Below, piece after piece: positions 8,308 through 16,256 of a DNA stretch of 33,403 nt; position 1 is the first letter of the stretch; the number at the start of each line of letters is the position of its first letter. The stretch comes from Clostridium brassicae. GTDB taxonomy: Bacteria; Bacillota; Clostridia; Clostridiales; Clostridiaceae. Made by a program: the position numbers and the translations under genes. The notes below the pieces were generated by a model. It was not told the origin of the DNA and did not search any database. It was given only the letters and a program-made list of their open reading frames with translations. The DNA is taken from assembly GCF_026738875.1 (NCBI RefSeq), contig NZ_JAPQFJ010000028.1, forward strand, positions 1-33,403, in the 5' to 3' direction.

Positions 8308-8343
8308 AAAAAAGTCCCATAGTGAAAACTATGGGACTTTTTT
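8308..8343 (+). terminator. Second, stronger copy of the terminator
   Basis: A 15-bp perfect stem (8308-8322 with 8329-8343) has the same AAGTCCCATAG core as the first and ends in six T. Arms of the two copies are interchangeable, so hybrid folds are possible. Without antitermination most transcripts should end here. Confidence 0.85.
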
Positions 8344-8451
8344 ATTTATCCGATGTCTAGCCATTCTAATATTCCTATCTTCTTTAAGTAGGGATAAAGA
8401 ATGACACGACCCTGGATAACGGCTTCTAAGGAGTAAAACTCCTAAGAATCC
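8344..8451 (+). ncRNA. Structured RNA element, tandem unit 1 (unrecognised, riboswitch-like)
   Basis: P1 is TTATCC (8346-8351) with GGATAA (8414-8419). P2 is CATTCT with AGAATG. P3 is ATTCCTAT with GTAGGGAT, capped by the loop CTTCTTTAA. Conserved unpaired strands GATGTCTA and CACGA face each other between P1 and P2. A further hairpin (8421-8451) starts GGCTTCTAAG and ends CTAAGAATCC. Unit 2 repeats the whole plan, with base changes that keep P3 paired. GGATAA could also pair with the TTATCC that opens unit 2 (8455-8460), giving a switch. I compared it from memory with T-box, SAM, glycine, lysine, guanidine, purine, c-di-GMP and tetrahydrofolate elements, and none fits. A covariance search would decide. 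Confidence 0.65.
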
Positions 8452-8453
8452 TG

Positions 8454-8582
8454 TTTATCCGATGTCTAACCATTTTAATACTCCCATCTTCTTTAAAGTG
8501 GGGGTAAAGAATGGCACGAGGCCCTGGATAATGGTTTCTAAGCTTCAGTGGAATTTAAAATTCCATCTGAAGCCAAGAATCC
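8454..8582 (+). ncRNA. Structured RNA element, tandem unit 2 (unrecognised, riboswitch-like)
   Basis: Same order as unit 1: TTATCC (8455-8460) pairs with GGATAA (8526-8531); CCATTTT pairs with AGAATGG; ACTCCCAT pairs with GTGGGGGT around a CTTCTTTAA loop. GATGTCTA and CACGA are unchanged. The closing hairpin (8533-8582) begins GGTTTCTAAG and ends CCAAGAATCC like unit 1, but its upper stem is unrelated in sequence and longer. In P3 several pairs differ from unit 1 while staying paired (for example U-A to C-G types), which supports a real RNA structure. There is no T tract after it, and the transporter ribosome site is 42 bases downstream, so any output could be at translation or through the unit-unit alternative pairing. 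Confidence 0.65.
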
Positions 8583-8636
8583 TATTTATAAATATTAATG
8601 TTTCAAAATTCAGATAAATCTTTAGGAGGAATAGGG

Positions 8637-10130
8637 ATGAAAAAATCTAGAGAACAATGGGGAACAAAGGCAGGATTCCTACTTGCAGCTATTGGTTCTG
8701 CTGTAGGACTAGGCAATATATGGAGATTTCCTTATGTAGCTTATTCAAATGGAGGGGGAGCTTTCTTAATACCATATTTTTTCGCTATATTTACAGCGGG
8801 AATACCGTTATTGATTCTTGAATATGGAATGGGACATAAGTTTAGAGGTTCAACACCACTATCAATAGCAAGAGCAAATAATAAATGGGAATGGCTTGGT
8901 TGGTGGCCTGTAATTAGTGCAGTTATAATTTTATCATATTATTCAATGATTTTGAGTTTAGCTATGAAATACTTAACACTAAGCTTTAAAAAAGTATGGG
9001 GAAATGACACTAACAATTATTTTTACAATGAAGTATTAAAATTATCATCATCACCTTTCGATTTTAAAGGCATAATTGTTCCAATCCTAATAGGAATAAC
9101 TTTAATTTGGTTAATTAACTGGTTTATATGCTATAAAGGAATAAAAGCTGGTATTGAAAAATTAAGCAAAATATTGTTACCAACTCTATTAATAATAATG
9201 ATAATTATAGTAATAAAAGGAGTAACTTTAGAAGGTGCTTCTTTAGGCCTAAACACACTATTTACACCAGATTGGCAGAAAGTTAAAGATCCTAAGGTTT
9301 GGATTGCAGCATATGGACAAGTGTTTTTTTCATTAAGTATAGCTACAGGAATTATGATGACTTATTCTAGTTATCTTCCTAAAAAAACAGATATAAATAA
9401 TAGTGCATTCATGACTGCTTTTGCCAATTGTGGATTTGAATTTTTATCTGCAATTGGAGTCTTTGCAATACTTGGATTTATGGCAACAAATCAAGGAGTA
9501 TCTATTGATAAAGTTGTATCCGGTGGTATAGGACTTGCATTTATAGCATTTCCTAAAGTATTTTCAGTAATGGGTACATGGGGAAACATACTATCTGTAT
9601 TATTTTTTACTTGTTTGGTATTTGCAGGATTAACTTCAGCAGTGTCCTTAGTTGAAGCAATCTCCTCAGCTGTAATAGATAAAACAGGCTGGGAACGTAA
9701 GAAAGTAGTAACAGGGCTTTTATTGTTTGGATTTATTATAAGTATTTCTTTCTCAACTAGAGCAGGATTATACCTATTAGATATTATGGATAACTTTATT
9801 AATAATTATGGAATAGTTGTAGTTGGATTACTAGAAACTGTCTTAGTAGGATGGATTATAAAACCTAAAACAATTCGTGAACATACGAACTCAGTATCTT
9901 ACTATAATATAGGAAAATGGTGGGACGTAATTATTAAATATGTAAACCCTGTTGTTTTAACTTTCATTTTAGTACAAAGTTTTATTACAGAAATGCGTAC
10001 ACCTTATGGTGGATATGATTTATCAGCATTATTAGTATATGGATGGGGGGTTATTTTAATAGGAATTACAGGGGCAATATTCATAAGTAAAAAGCCATGG
10101 ATAGATAATGTTAATTTAAAAAATGAGTAA
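8637..10130 (+). CDS. NSS-family sodium:amino-acid symporter, large subunit
   Basis: 497 residues from ATG 8637, which follows AGGAGG by seven bases; the open frame extends to 8598 without a ribosome site. The TM1 signature of the neurotransmitter:sodium symporter family is intact: AAIGSAVGLGNIWRFPYV followed by NGGGAFLIPYF. About 11-12 membrane segments follow, as in the LeuT/TnaT/MetP fold. It should import an amino acid with Na+ across the cytoplasmic membrane. A MetS-like small subunit gene follows 16 bases later, which points to the two-subunit MetP type (methionine/alanine in Corynebacterium). The leucine-rich leader upstream argues for a link with leucine or other hydrophobic amino acids. 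Substrate therefore unresolved. Confidence 0.9.
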   Translation: MKKSREQWGTKAGFLLAAIGSAVGLGNIWRFPYVAYSNGGGAFLIPYFFAIFTAGIPLLILEYGMGHKFRGSTPLSIARANNKWEWLGWWPVISAVIILSYYSMILSLAMKYLTLSFKKVWGNDTNNYFYNEVLKLSSSPFDFKGIIVPILIGITLIWLINWFICYKGIKAGIEKLSKILLPTLLIIMIIIVIKGVTLEGASLGLNTLFTPDWQKVKDPKVWIAAYGQVFFSLSIATGIMMTYSSYLPKKTDINNSAFMTAFANCGFEFLSAIGVFAILGFMATNQGVSIDKVVSGGIGLAFIAFPKVFSVMGTWGNILSVLFFTCLVFAGLTSAVSLVEAISSAVIDKTGWERKKVVTGLLLFGFIISISFSTRAGLYLLDIMDNFINNYGIVVVGLLETVLVGWIIKPKTIREHTNSVSYYNIGKWWDVIIKYVNPVVLTFILVQSFITEMRTPYGGYDLSALLVYGWGVILIGITGAIFISKKPWIDNVNLKNE

Positions 10131-10146
10131 ATATGAGGTGATAAAT

Positions 10147-10260
10147 ATGACGGTAAGTGCAATGATATTTTTCGGTATAGGTGCAACTGTACTTTGGGGA
10201 GGACTATTAGCTACCCTAATAATTTCAATGAAGAAAGACAACTATTCAGAAAATAGTTGA
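10147..10260 (+). CDS. metS: MetS-type small subunit of the NSS transporter (37 aa)
   Basis: A 37-codon ORF, ATG at 10147 after GAGGTGAT, stop TGA at 10258-10260. It encodes one membrane helix (about residues 5-28, with FFGIGATVLWGGLLATLII) and a short charged tail (MKKDNYSENS). Length, single helix with a central WGG, and position 16 bases after an NSS transporter match the MetS / methionine-alanine importer small-subunit family, needed for MetP activity in Corynebacterium glutamicum. It is too short for many gene callers. A terminator follows directly. The assignment rests on motif and context, not on a search. Confidence 0.85.
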   Translation: MTVSAMIFFGIGATVLWGGLLATLIISMKKDNYSENS

Positions 10261-10270
10261 TAGTTATTTC

Positions 10271-10309
10271 ATAAATGAATAAAAGTGAATTGCACTTTTA
10301 TTCATTTAT
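10271..10309. terminator. Bidirectional terminator overlapping the aminopeptidase stop
   Basis: A perfect 17-bp stem (10271-10287 with 10293-10309) with a five-base loop lies 11 bases after metS. The convergent aminopeptidase gene ends inside it: its last codons and stop (10298-10309) form the right arm. The T/A-rich flanks would suit termination in the plus direction. Confidence 0.75.
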
Positions 10310-11413
10310 ATCTTCTATAAGTTTACCATCCTTATAAAATAATTCTCCATCAGCATATATCTCTCCACCATTTCTCATATCACAAAGCATATCCCAATGG
10401 ATAACAGATTTATTTTTTCCACCAGCTTCAGGCATAGAGTCACCTATAGCCATGTGTATAGTTCCCCCTATTTTTTCATCAAAAAGCATATTTCTTGTAA
10501 AGTTCTTGATACCATAGTTAGTTCCTATAGCTACTTCTCCAAATCTTGATGCTCCTTCATCTGTTTCAAGTAAAGTTTTTAATAAATCTTCTCCTTTTTC
10601 AGCAGTAGCTTTTACTACCTTTCCATCTTTAATCTCTAACTTGATTCCTTCAATCTCTTTTCCTGCATATATTCCTGGGAAGCTAAAAGTAATATATCCA
10701 TTAATGCCATCTTCCACTGGTGATGTAAAAATTTCTCCATCAGGGAAGTTAACTTTTCCATCACAATTTATCCACTTTCTACCCTCAATTTTAACTTTTA
10801 TATCTGTTCCTTCTGATATTATATGTAATTCTTTTTTCTTATCTAAATACTTTATCCACTTTTCATGGTAAGCACTTACTTTCTTCCATTCTTCCACTGG
10901 ATCTTCGGAATCCAAAAGCCCTGCGCCATAAACAAAATCCTCATACTCTGAAAGACTCATACTAGCTTCTTGAGCATCTGCATAAGTTGGGAACTGAGTT
11001 CCACACCATCTTAAACTTCCATCCCCAGTCCTATTAGAGTATATCTTTCTCCAGCTTGCTGCTCCTTTAGTTTTTAATTGAATTCTTTTTGAATCAACAT
11101 TTGAATTTGCCTTAGTATTTTTTGTACCCCATGCAGTAAGCCATACATCTGCTTTTTCTAACATTACTTTTTGCATAAAATTTTCTTCTTGAAGCTGTTC
11201 TTCACTACTATATCTCAACTTAATTTGCTCTGCTTCATGAGAATCTATAATAGTTTCTACATGAGCACCTGCTTTTATAGCCTCTTTTACAACTTCAACC
11301 ATCCATGGTTCAGCAATTTCATCACATTGTACTAATACAAAATCTCCCTTTTTAACTTCAGCTGAATAATTAACTAGTAACTTTGCCAATTTATTAAGTC
11401 TTTGATCTGCCAT
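10298..11413 (-). CDS. M29-family aminopeptidase (AmpS/PepS type)
   Basis: 371 residues, close to the family norm of about 370-410. Expected metal ligands of the two-metal M29 site are present: Glu227 (GEIFTSP), Glu293 (GEVAIG), Glu313 in FDEKIGGTIH with His320, and HWDM with His339 and Asp341. The N-terminal region (1-110) has the typical alpha/beta fold with IDSHEAEQIKLRY. It removes N-terminal residues from peptides in the cytosol using Zn, Co or Mn. The ATG start follows GGAGGAAG. It is convergent with metS and shares its terminator hairpin. An amino-acid importer and a peptidase side by side may be nutritional partners, but they are on opposite strands, so that is only suggestive. Confidence 0.92.
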   Translation of the reverse strand: MADQRLNKLAKLLVNYSAEVKKGDFVLVQCDEIAEPWMVEVVKEAIKAGAHVETIIDSHEAEQIKLRYSSEEQLQEENFMQKVMLEKADVWLTAWGTKNTKANSNVDSKRIQLKTKGAASWRKIYSNRTGDGSLRWCGTQFPTYADAQEASMSLSEYEDFVYGAGLLDSEDPVEEWKKVSAYHEKWIKYLDKKKELHIISEGTDIKVKIEGRKWINCDGKVNFPDGEIFTSPVEDGINGYITFSFPGIYAGKEIEGIKLEIKDGKVVKATAEKGEDLLKTLLETDEGASRFGEVAIGTNYGIKNFTRNMLFDEKIGGTIHMAIGDSMPEAGGKNKSVIHWDMLCDMRNGGEIYADGELFYKDGKLIEDINE

Positions 11414-11477
11414 ATTTCTTCCTCCTATAATAGCTTTATTTTTATCTTGTCCCTAATGTCACTTACTAATATAAGTT

Positions 11478-11648
11478 AATTGCATAATTCCAAAATCATA
11501 TAGCTACAGGCAAGTTTCATTGTTCACTGCTTCTAAAATTCCCCTTTTTAGATTCAGAATAAACTTAAAACATAGTGAAAGAGAAATTTCAAGGCACTGT
11601 TCACAATGAAACTTGCATTTCGCATTTAGAATTGTTAATTATGGAATT
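11478..11648. repeat. Long imperfect palindrome (171 bp) in a gene-free stretch
   Basis: The core arms GCAAGTTTCATTG (11510-11522) and its exact complement (11604-11616) lie inside longer imperfect arms: AATTGCATAATT at the left end and AATTATGGAATT at the right. It is part of the 666-base gap 11414-12079 between the aminopeptidase start and the YhaN stop. I found no ORF with a ribosome site. It looks like a folded repeat element; no second copy was seen in this window. Confidence 0.55.
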
Positions 11649-11863
11649 TCCTCAATTATATAATTTACTTAATATATAAATTTTAATTAGGTTATATTAC
11701 TATATTTTAGTACTTGAACCTACTTAAGTAAATATACATACTTAAAAATTAAATTTCACATATTTAATCCTCAATTTAAACTGCGCCATAAATCATAAGT
11801 AAAATAAATGTAAAATAACACCTTTTATTTGTAATTTTAATTTTTATAATAAACTTATTTTAC

Positions 11864-12050
11864 AATATGTTTTAAATTGTTAAATTCATTATAACGAGAA
11901 GTTACAATTCTTATTTAGTATAACTTATAAAGCGTTAATAAATTTCCTTGTTTGAGCTATGCGAGTTAGGAAATTTTAGCTACATTAGTTATATTAAATT
12001 TAGAATTGTTTTCGAAATTATACTAACTCAACAATTTCTGAAAACATATT
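11864..12050. repeat. 187-bp nested palindromic repeat element
   Basis: The outer ends AATATGTTTT (11864-11873) and AAAACATATT (12041-12050) are exact complements. Middle arms 11904-11925 and 11987-12009 match with one substitution and one indel, and the centre is a hairpin AAATTTCCT (11940-11948) / AGGAAATTT (11968-11976) around TTTGAGCTATGCGAGTT. The ends are shared with the shorter elements at 7010-7088 and 2571-2595. The central GTTTGAGC-GCGAGTT motif resembles intergenic repeats I recall from clostridial genomes (from memory, not checked). 11649-11863 holds nothing I can name. Confidence 0.65.
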
Positions 12051-12079
12051 CTAAAATAAATTATGATATAATATAACAA

Positions 12080-14866
12080 TTAACTCAAATATTTTACAAG
12101 TTCTTCTTTACTGGATACACTAAATTTTCCTTCTTCAAGTTTTAAATATTGAACTTCTGAAGACAAATCTCCAACATATTCTACTAACTGCGGATGACAT
12201 GTCGTTATAAAAATTTGATTTGTACTAGACATTTCCAACAATATTTTTAGAGCTTGTTTAGTATGATTTTCATCAAAATTCACAAGAGAATCATCCAATA
12301 TTAAAGGTAAATGAGGCTTAATTTCTTTTATCCTGCTTAATCTAACAGATAAAAATAATTGTTCTTTAGTTGCCCTACTTAAAATATCAGAATTTTCTTT
12401 GACTCTTCCATCATCTAACACAGTCTTAAAGTCTAAACTTAACAAATCATCTGGTGGAATAATATCCTTATATTCGCCTTTTGTTATAAAAGATAAATAC
12501 TCACTAGCGCCCTTTAATAAGGTATCCTTTTTATTTTCTATGAAACTACTTTGAAGTTTTTCTAAAATATATTCTGCAGCCTTTAGTGCTGCATATTTCT
12601 TAGCAAGTATCTTTAATTCTTTTCTACCTTCATTAATATACGTACCTGCCTCCTCTAGTTTTTCTGTAGTTCTTAAAACACTTAATTTATATTGTAATTC
12701 TTGACGAACTTCCTTTAATGATTCTATCTTATACTTTATATTTTGAAACTCTTCTTGCTTTCCTTCACACTCTTCTTCTATTTGTGAATAGGAATTATAT
12801 TTTTTAAATAATTTTTGGTGATTTCTAACAAGTTCAGTATCTAGATAAGATTTTATAATATTATCCAACATATTTTTTTCTGTTTTTAAATCTAAAATCT
12901 CTTTATACTTCTTGTTTAAATCGATATACTCATCTATTCCATCTAGAATATTCTCTTTACAGTCATCCCCTATTAAACTTACTATTTTCCCCTCTAAACG
13001 AATTTTTTTGTGTTCTATAATATTTATTTCTTCTGCTAACTCAACATAGTCTCTTAGCTTTTCAATATAGTTAAATTTCATTTCAATATTTTTTGAAAAA
13101 TCTTCTGACTTAACATTTAATTTTTCTTCATATCTGTCACTAAATAAACATGTCAATTTATTTATATAATCAAATTCACTATTTATTTCTTTTCTTTGAC
13201 CTATTGCTCTATTTATCATAGCTTCTAGGCTAATAATTTCATTCTTTATGTTTTTTACTACTTTAAAGTATTCTTTTAAAACTTCCCCAGATATATTATT
13301 CTTAAGATTTAATAATTGCTTAAAACTCTGTATCTTCTTCTCGTTACTTTCTATATTATTACATATATTTTTATACTTTTCATTTTTTAATTTCAGCTGA
13401 TAATTTATATTATCTATATTACTTTTCATATCATCAGTACTTTTATTTTCTTTAGTAGAACTATATATAATTACAGAGTATACTCCACCTAAAATCAAAC
13501 CCGATATTATCAATACAATACCTACTCTATAGTTAACGAAAGATATTATTAATCCAAAAATAATAATTAAAATAGAAATAAAAAAATATTTTTTAATTAT
13601 ACTATTTAAATCTGAAACCTTATTTTCTATTCTAGATTTTTCAATTAGCTTTTTATTAGTAGTTAAAGTAGATAACTCATTATTTATTAAATTTTTTTCA
13701 TATACTAAATTATTATAATTATCTATAGTCCCATTTATATTCTCCACACTTAAAATATCTGTTTTTATATTCTTTACTTTATTAAAATCATCAATCCATT
13801 CTTCATTTATTTTGGAGATTTCTTTTCTTATGTAGTCCCTCTTTTCTATACAATTTTTTTCTAATTCTTCATAATTCCTTATTTTTTCTTTTACTCCAGA
13901 TATATTACTGAAAACATGGTATATCTGCTCTTCCCAATTAATGAGTTTGTCCTTAAAACTAACATCTTTCTTTGTATTCTGCTCAAAAATTAATACCTTT
14001 TCCTCATATTCATGTAAAACTTCTTCATACTCTTCTTTTAAATTAACTAATCTATCTATACTTCCATAATTAATTTTTTTAATTTTATTATCCTGCTCTA
14101 AAGTATATAATTTAGATTGTATTTCTTCTATCCTTAAATATTTTTGAAAATTATTTTTAATACATTCAACAGTATATATTTTCTTATCTAGATCCTTAAA
14201 ATCACTTTCCTCTTTTTTAATATTCTCCTGTATTTTGTCCAATTCTTTTAAAGTTTTATAATATTGTTCTACTTCACTCAAAGCTTTTTTTCTAAGTTCA
14301 ATACCTTTTTTTATAGTTTTATTTTTCTCTTTAAATTGTGCAGTAGATGGATTCCCATTTTTGCCTCCTATTTTAGATGCTTCTTTATTTAGTTCTTTTA
14401 TAACCTCAGGGATTTGTGCTATTTCTTTAAATCCTGCACCTAATAATACAGTATACATATTATTTAATTCTTTAGAATTCCTTGTATTATAATTTTGTAG
14501 CTCGTCCAAACTTATTGTAAAAAGTTGCTTGTATGTAAAATAATCCAATTTATAAATATCATTGATTAAAACTGATTTTTTTGTACTCATATTTTTAACA
14601 ATTGGTTGTCTATTTCCCTTTAGTTCTATATTAAATAAATCTTTATTTTCATTTTCCATATCACAATTTACATCATATTCAATATTAGCTGGAGAAAGTC
14701 TTTCTTCTTTTGAAAATCCAAATCCAATACATCTAATAATTTCCATAAAAGTTGACTTTCCAGCTCTATTATATCCACCAATTATAACTATATTACTATT
14801 TAAATTCTCAATTTTTTCTTCTCTAAATATTCCAAAGTCCCTTATGCTTATTCTTTTTATCCTCAA
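12080..14866 (-). CDS. yhaN: YhaN-like SbcC/Rad50-family ATPase with a membrane hairpin
   Basis: 928 residues. Walker A is GYNRAGKST (31-39). The C-terminal half of the ATPase has the signature region LSRATKEQLFLSVRL, Walker B LPLILDDSL (853-861) and an H-loop at His891. Between them lie long coiled coils (about 180-420 and 470-800). In the middle are two adjacent membrane segments (about 427-443 and 448-468), which SbcC/Rad50 lacks but B. subtilis YhaN has; no CxxC zinc hook is seen. With YhaO it should form a nuclease-ATPase complex for DNA ends, perhaps at the membrane. The start is TTG, overlapping the yhaO stop (TTGA), so the two are translationally coupled. Confidence 0.87.
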   Translation of the reverse strand: MRIKRISIRDFGIFREEKIENLNSNIVIIGGYNRAGKSTFMEIIRCIGFGFSKEERLSPANIEYDVNCDMENENKDLFNIELKGNRQPIVKNMSTKKSVLINDIYKLDYFTYKQLFTISLDELQNYNTRNSKELNNMYTVLLGAGFKEIAQIPEVIKELNKEASKIGGKNGNPSTAQFKEKNKTIKKGIELRKKALSEVEQYYKTLKELDKIQENIKKEESDFKDLDKKIYTVECIKNNFQKYLRIEEIQSKLYTLEQDNKIKKINYGSIDRLVNLKEEYEEVLHEYEEKVLIFEQNTKKDVSFKDKLINWEEQIYHVFSNISGVKEKIRNYEELEKNCIEKRDYIRKEISKINEEWIDDFNKVKNIKTDILSVENINGTIDNYNNLVYEKNLINNELSTLTTNKKLIEKSRIENKVSDLNSIIKKYFFISILIIIFGLIISFVNYRVGIVLIISGLILGGVYSVIIYSSTKENKSTDDMKSNIDNINYQLKLKNEKYKNICNNIESNEKKIQSFKQLLNLKNNISGEVLKEYFKVVKNIKNEIISLEAMINRAIGQRKEINSEFDYINKLTCLFSDRYEEKLNVKSEDFSKNIEMKFNYIEKLRDYVELAEEINIIEHKKIRLEGKIVSLIGDDCKENILDGIDEYIDLNKKYKEILDLKTEKNMLDNIIKSYLDTELVRNHQKLFKKYNSYSQIEEECEGKQEEFQNIKYKIESLKEVRQELQYKLSVLRTTEKLEEAGTYINEGRKELKILAKKYAALKAAEYILEKLQSSFIENKKDTLLKGASEYLSFITKGEYKDIIPPDDLLSLDFKTVLDDGRVKENSDILSRATKEQLFLSVRLSRIKEIKPHLPLILDDSLVNFDENHTKQALKILLEMSSTNQIFITTCHPQLVEYVGDLSSEVQYLKLEEGKFSVSSKEELVKYLS

Positions 14867-16221
14867 AACTGTTCACCTTTTTCAATTAATTTTTCCATCA
14901 CAATCTCTCTTGCCTCATTTATAATTTCCTCTATTATCTCTTCATCAAGTTGAATTTTCTCCTCATTAATATCCTCAATATCATATTTTTTCTCAAATAT
15001 ATTTCCAAAACTTTTAACAAGTTCTTTTTTTAAACCCCCATCTTGTAGAATATCTTCTAGTACAATATTAATTTCATTAAATATAGAGCTATTCTCTTTG
15101 AATTTCTCTAAATCCTCAAATGCCTTTTTTGTATTTATTTCTATAGAATCCGTATATAAAAACTTTTCTCTTTGTATAAAATGTTTATTTAACATTTCTA
15201 TAATATAGTTTACTATATTTTCTTCATCTTCTCTTAAAGCCTCATTTATCTTCCCTCTACCTTGTATATCCCATTGAACTATATATCCTTTTAATGGTTG
15301 TAATGGAGAGTAAACAGTTTCTAGATTTTCTGGTATTTCTACTTGACTTCTTAATATCGATTCACCTTTTTCCACTAAAATATCTTGTAAATCATTTAAA
15401 TTTTCAACATTATCGTAGTCACTTATATCTACAATAATCTTTTTCCATATTACTAAAGAAGTCGGTACAAATGAAATATTTGTTGAATAATCTTCCATAA
15501 CTTCTACTAACAAACATCCCCCTATTTCTCTTTCCCCTATATCTCTTCCCTGAGGAATTCCCGGATATAATATAGCTGGGGATTTTTCATTTATTATTCT
15601 ACACTTGTGAATATGACCTAAAGCCCAATAATTTATATTTTCATTTTTGATTAATTCCTTAAAGCTACAGGGTAAATAATTATTATTCTTAGGTTCTAAT
15701 TGGGTATGAAGTAAAGCAATATTATAAGAAGAATTATCATTAACAATATAATCTTCAAATACTTTTCTTCCTTCCCATTTTCCTTTATAGGATTGTCCAA
15801 TTATTCTAGCTATAAGCTTATCGTTCTTATACATTTCAAAATTTTCTGTCTTTTCACTGTCAAATACATAAACATTATCTGGCAAATTAAATAATTCCTC
15901 TGATTTTCCTATAGGATCATGATTTCCCCTTATTATATATACGTTTATATTATTTTGTTTTAATCTTGCACATTGGTTATAAAAAACTTCTGCTGCTCTA
16001 ACAGTTCTACTTTCTCTATCATATACATCTCCACAAAGTAGTATAAAATCCACCTTGGCTTCAATAGCAAATTCGCACATATTATTGAAAGCTTTATATA
16101 CTCCCTCTTTGAATAAAGTATCAATCTCTCTTACCTCATTACAAGTAACGTGAAGAATACTTCCAAGATGAATATCTGCTGCATGAATAAATTTAAACTT
16201 ATTTTTCTTCAAGCTACTCAT
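14863..16221 (-). CDS. yhaO: YhaO-like SbcD/Mre11-family DNA exonuclease
   Basis: 452 residues. All calcineurin-like phosphoesterase motifs are present: DIH (16-18), GDVYD (64-68), GNHD (99-102), His172 in LLHTQLEP, and GHIH (202-205). The remaining 240 residues form the capping and ATPase-binding region. It is expected to be a Mn-dependent nuclease acting on DNA ends with the YhaN ATPase, whose gene it overlaps. The ATG start is preceded by AAAGGAG. The gene comes 35 bases after an ADP-ribosylglycohydrolase gene on the same strand, so all three may share a transcript. The partner choice (YhaO rather than true SbcD) rests on the membrane hairpin in the neighbour. Confidence 0.88.
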   Translation of the reverse strand: MSSLKKNKFKFIHAADIHLGSILHVTCNEVREIDTLFKEGVYKAFNNMCEFAIEAKVDFILLCGDVYDRESRTVRAAEVFYNQCARLKQNNINVYIIRGNHDPIGKSEELFNLPDNVYVFDSEKTENFEMYKNDKLIARIIGQSYKGKWEGRKVFEDYIVNDNSSYNIALLHTQLEPKNNNYLPCSFKELIKNENINYWALGHIHKCRIINEKSPAILYPGIPQGRDIGEREIGGCLLVEVMEDYSTNISFVPTSLVIWKKIIVDISDYDNVENLNDLQDILVEKGESILRSQVEIPENLETVYSPLQPLKGYIVQWDIQGRGKINEALREDEENIVNYIIEMLNKHFIQREKFLYTDSIEINTKKAFEDLEKFKENSSIFNEINIVLEDILQDGGLKKELVKSFGNIFEKKYDIEDINEEKIQLDEEIIEEIINEAREIVMEKLIEKGEQF

Positions 16222-16256
16222 CTATAATCTCCTTTAGTTTTTTTATGTTTATAAGT

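Noticed and set aside
8344-8582. T-box or glycine riboswitch before the transporter
   Set aside because: No AGGGTGGnACCGCG T-box sequence and no glycine-type conserved core was found, so the elements are left unnamed.
12080-16221. Anti-phage defence system (SbcCD-like nuclease)
   Set aside because: Motifs and the membrane hairpin fit the housekeeping YhaO/YhaN pair better. No other defence genes, integrase or tRNA insertion site is nearby.
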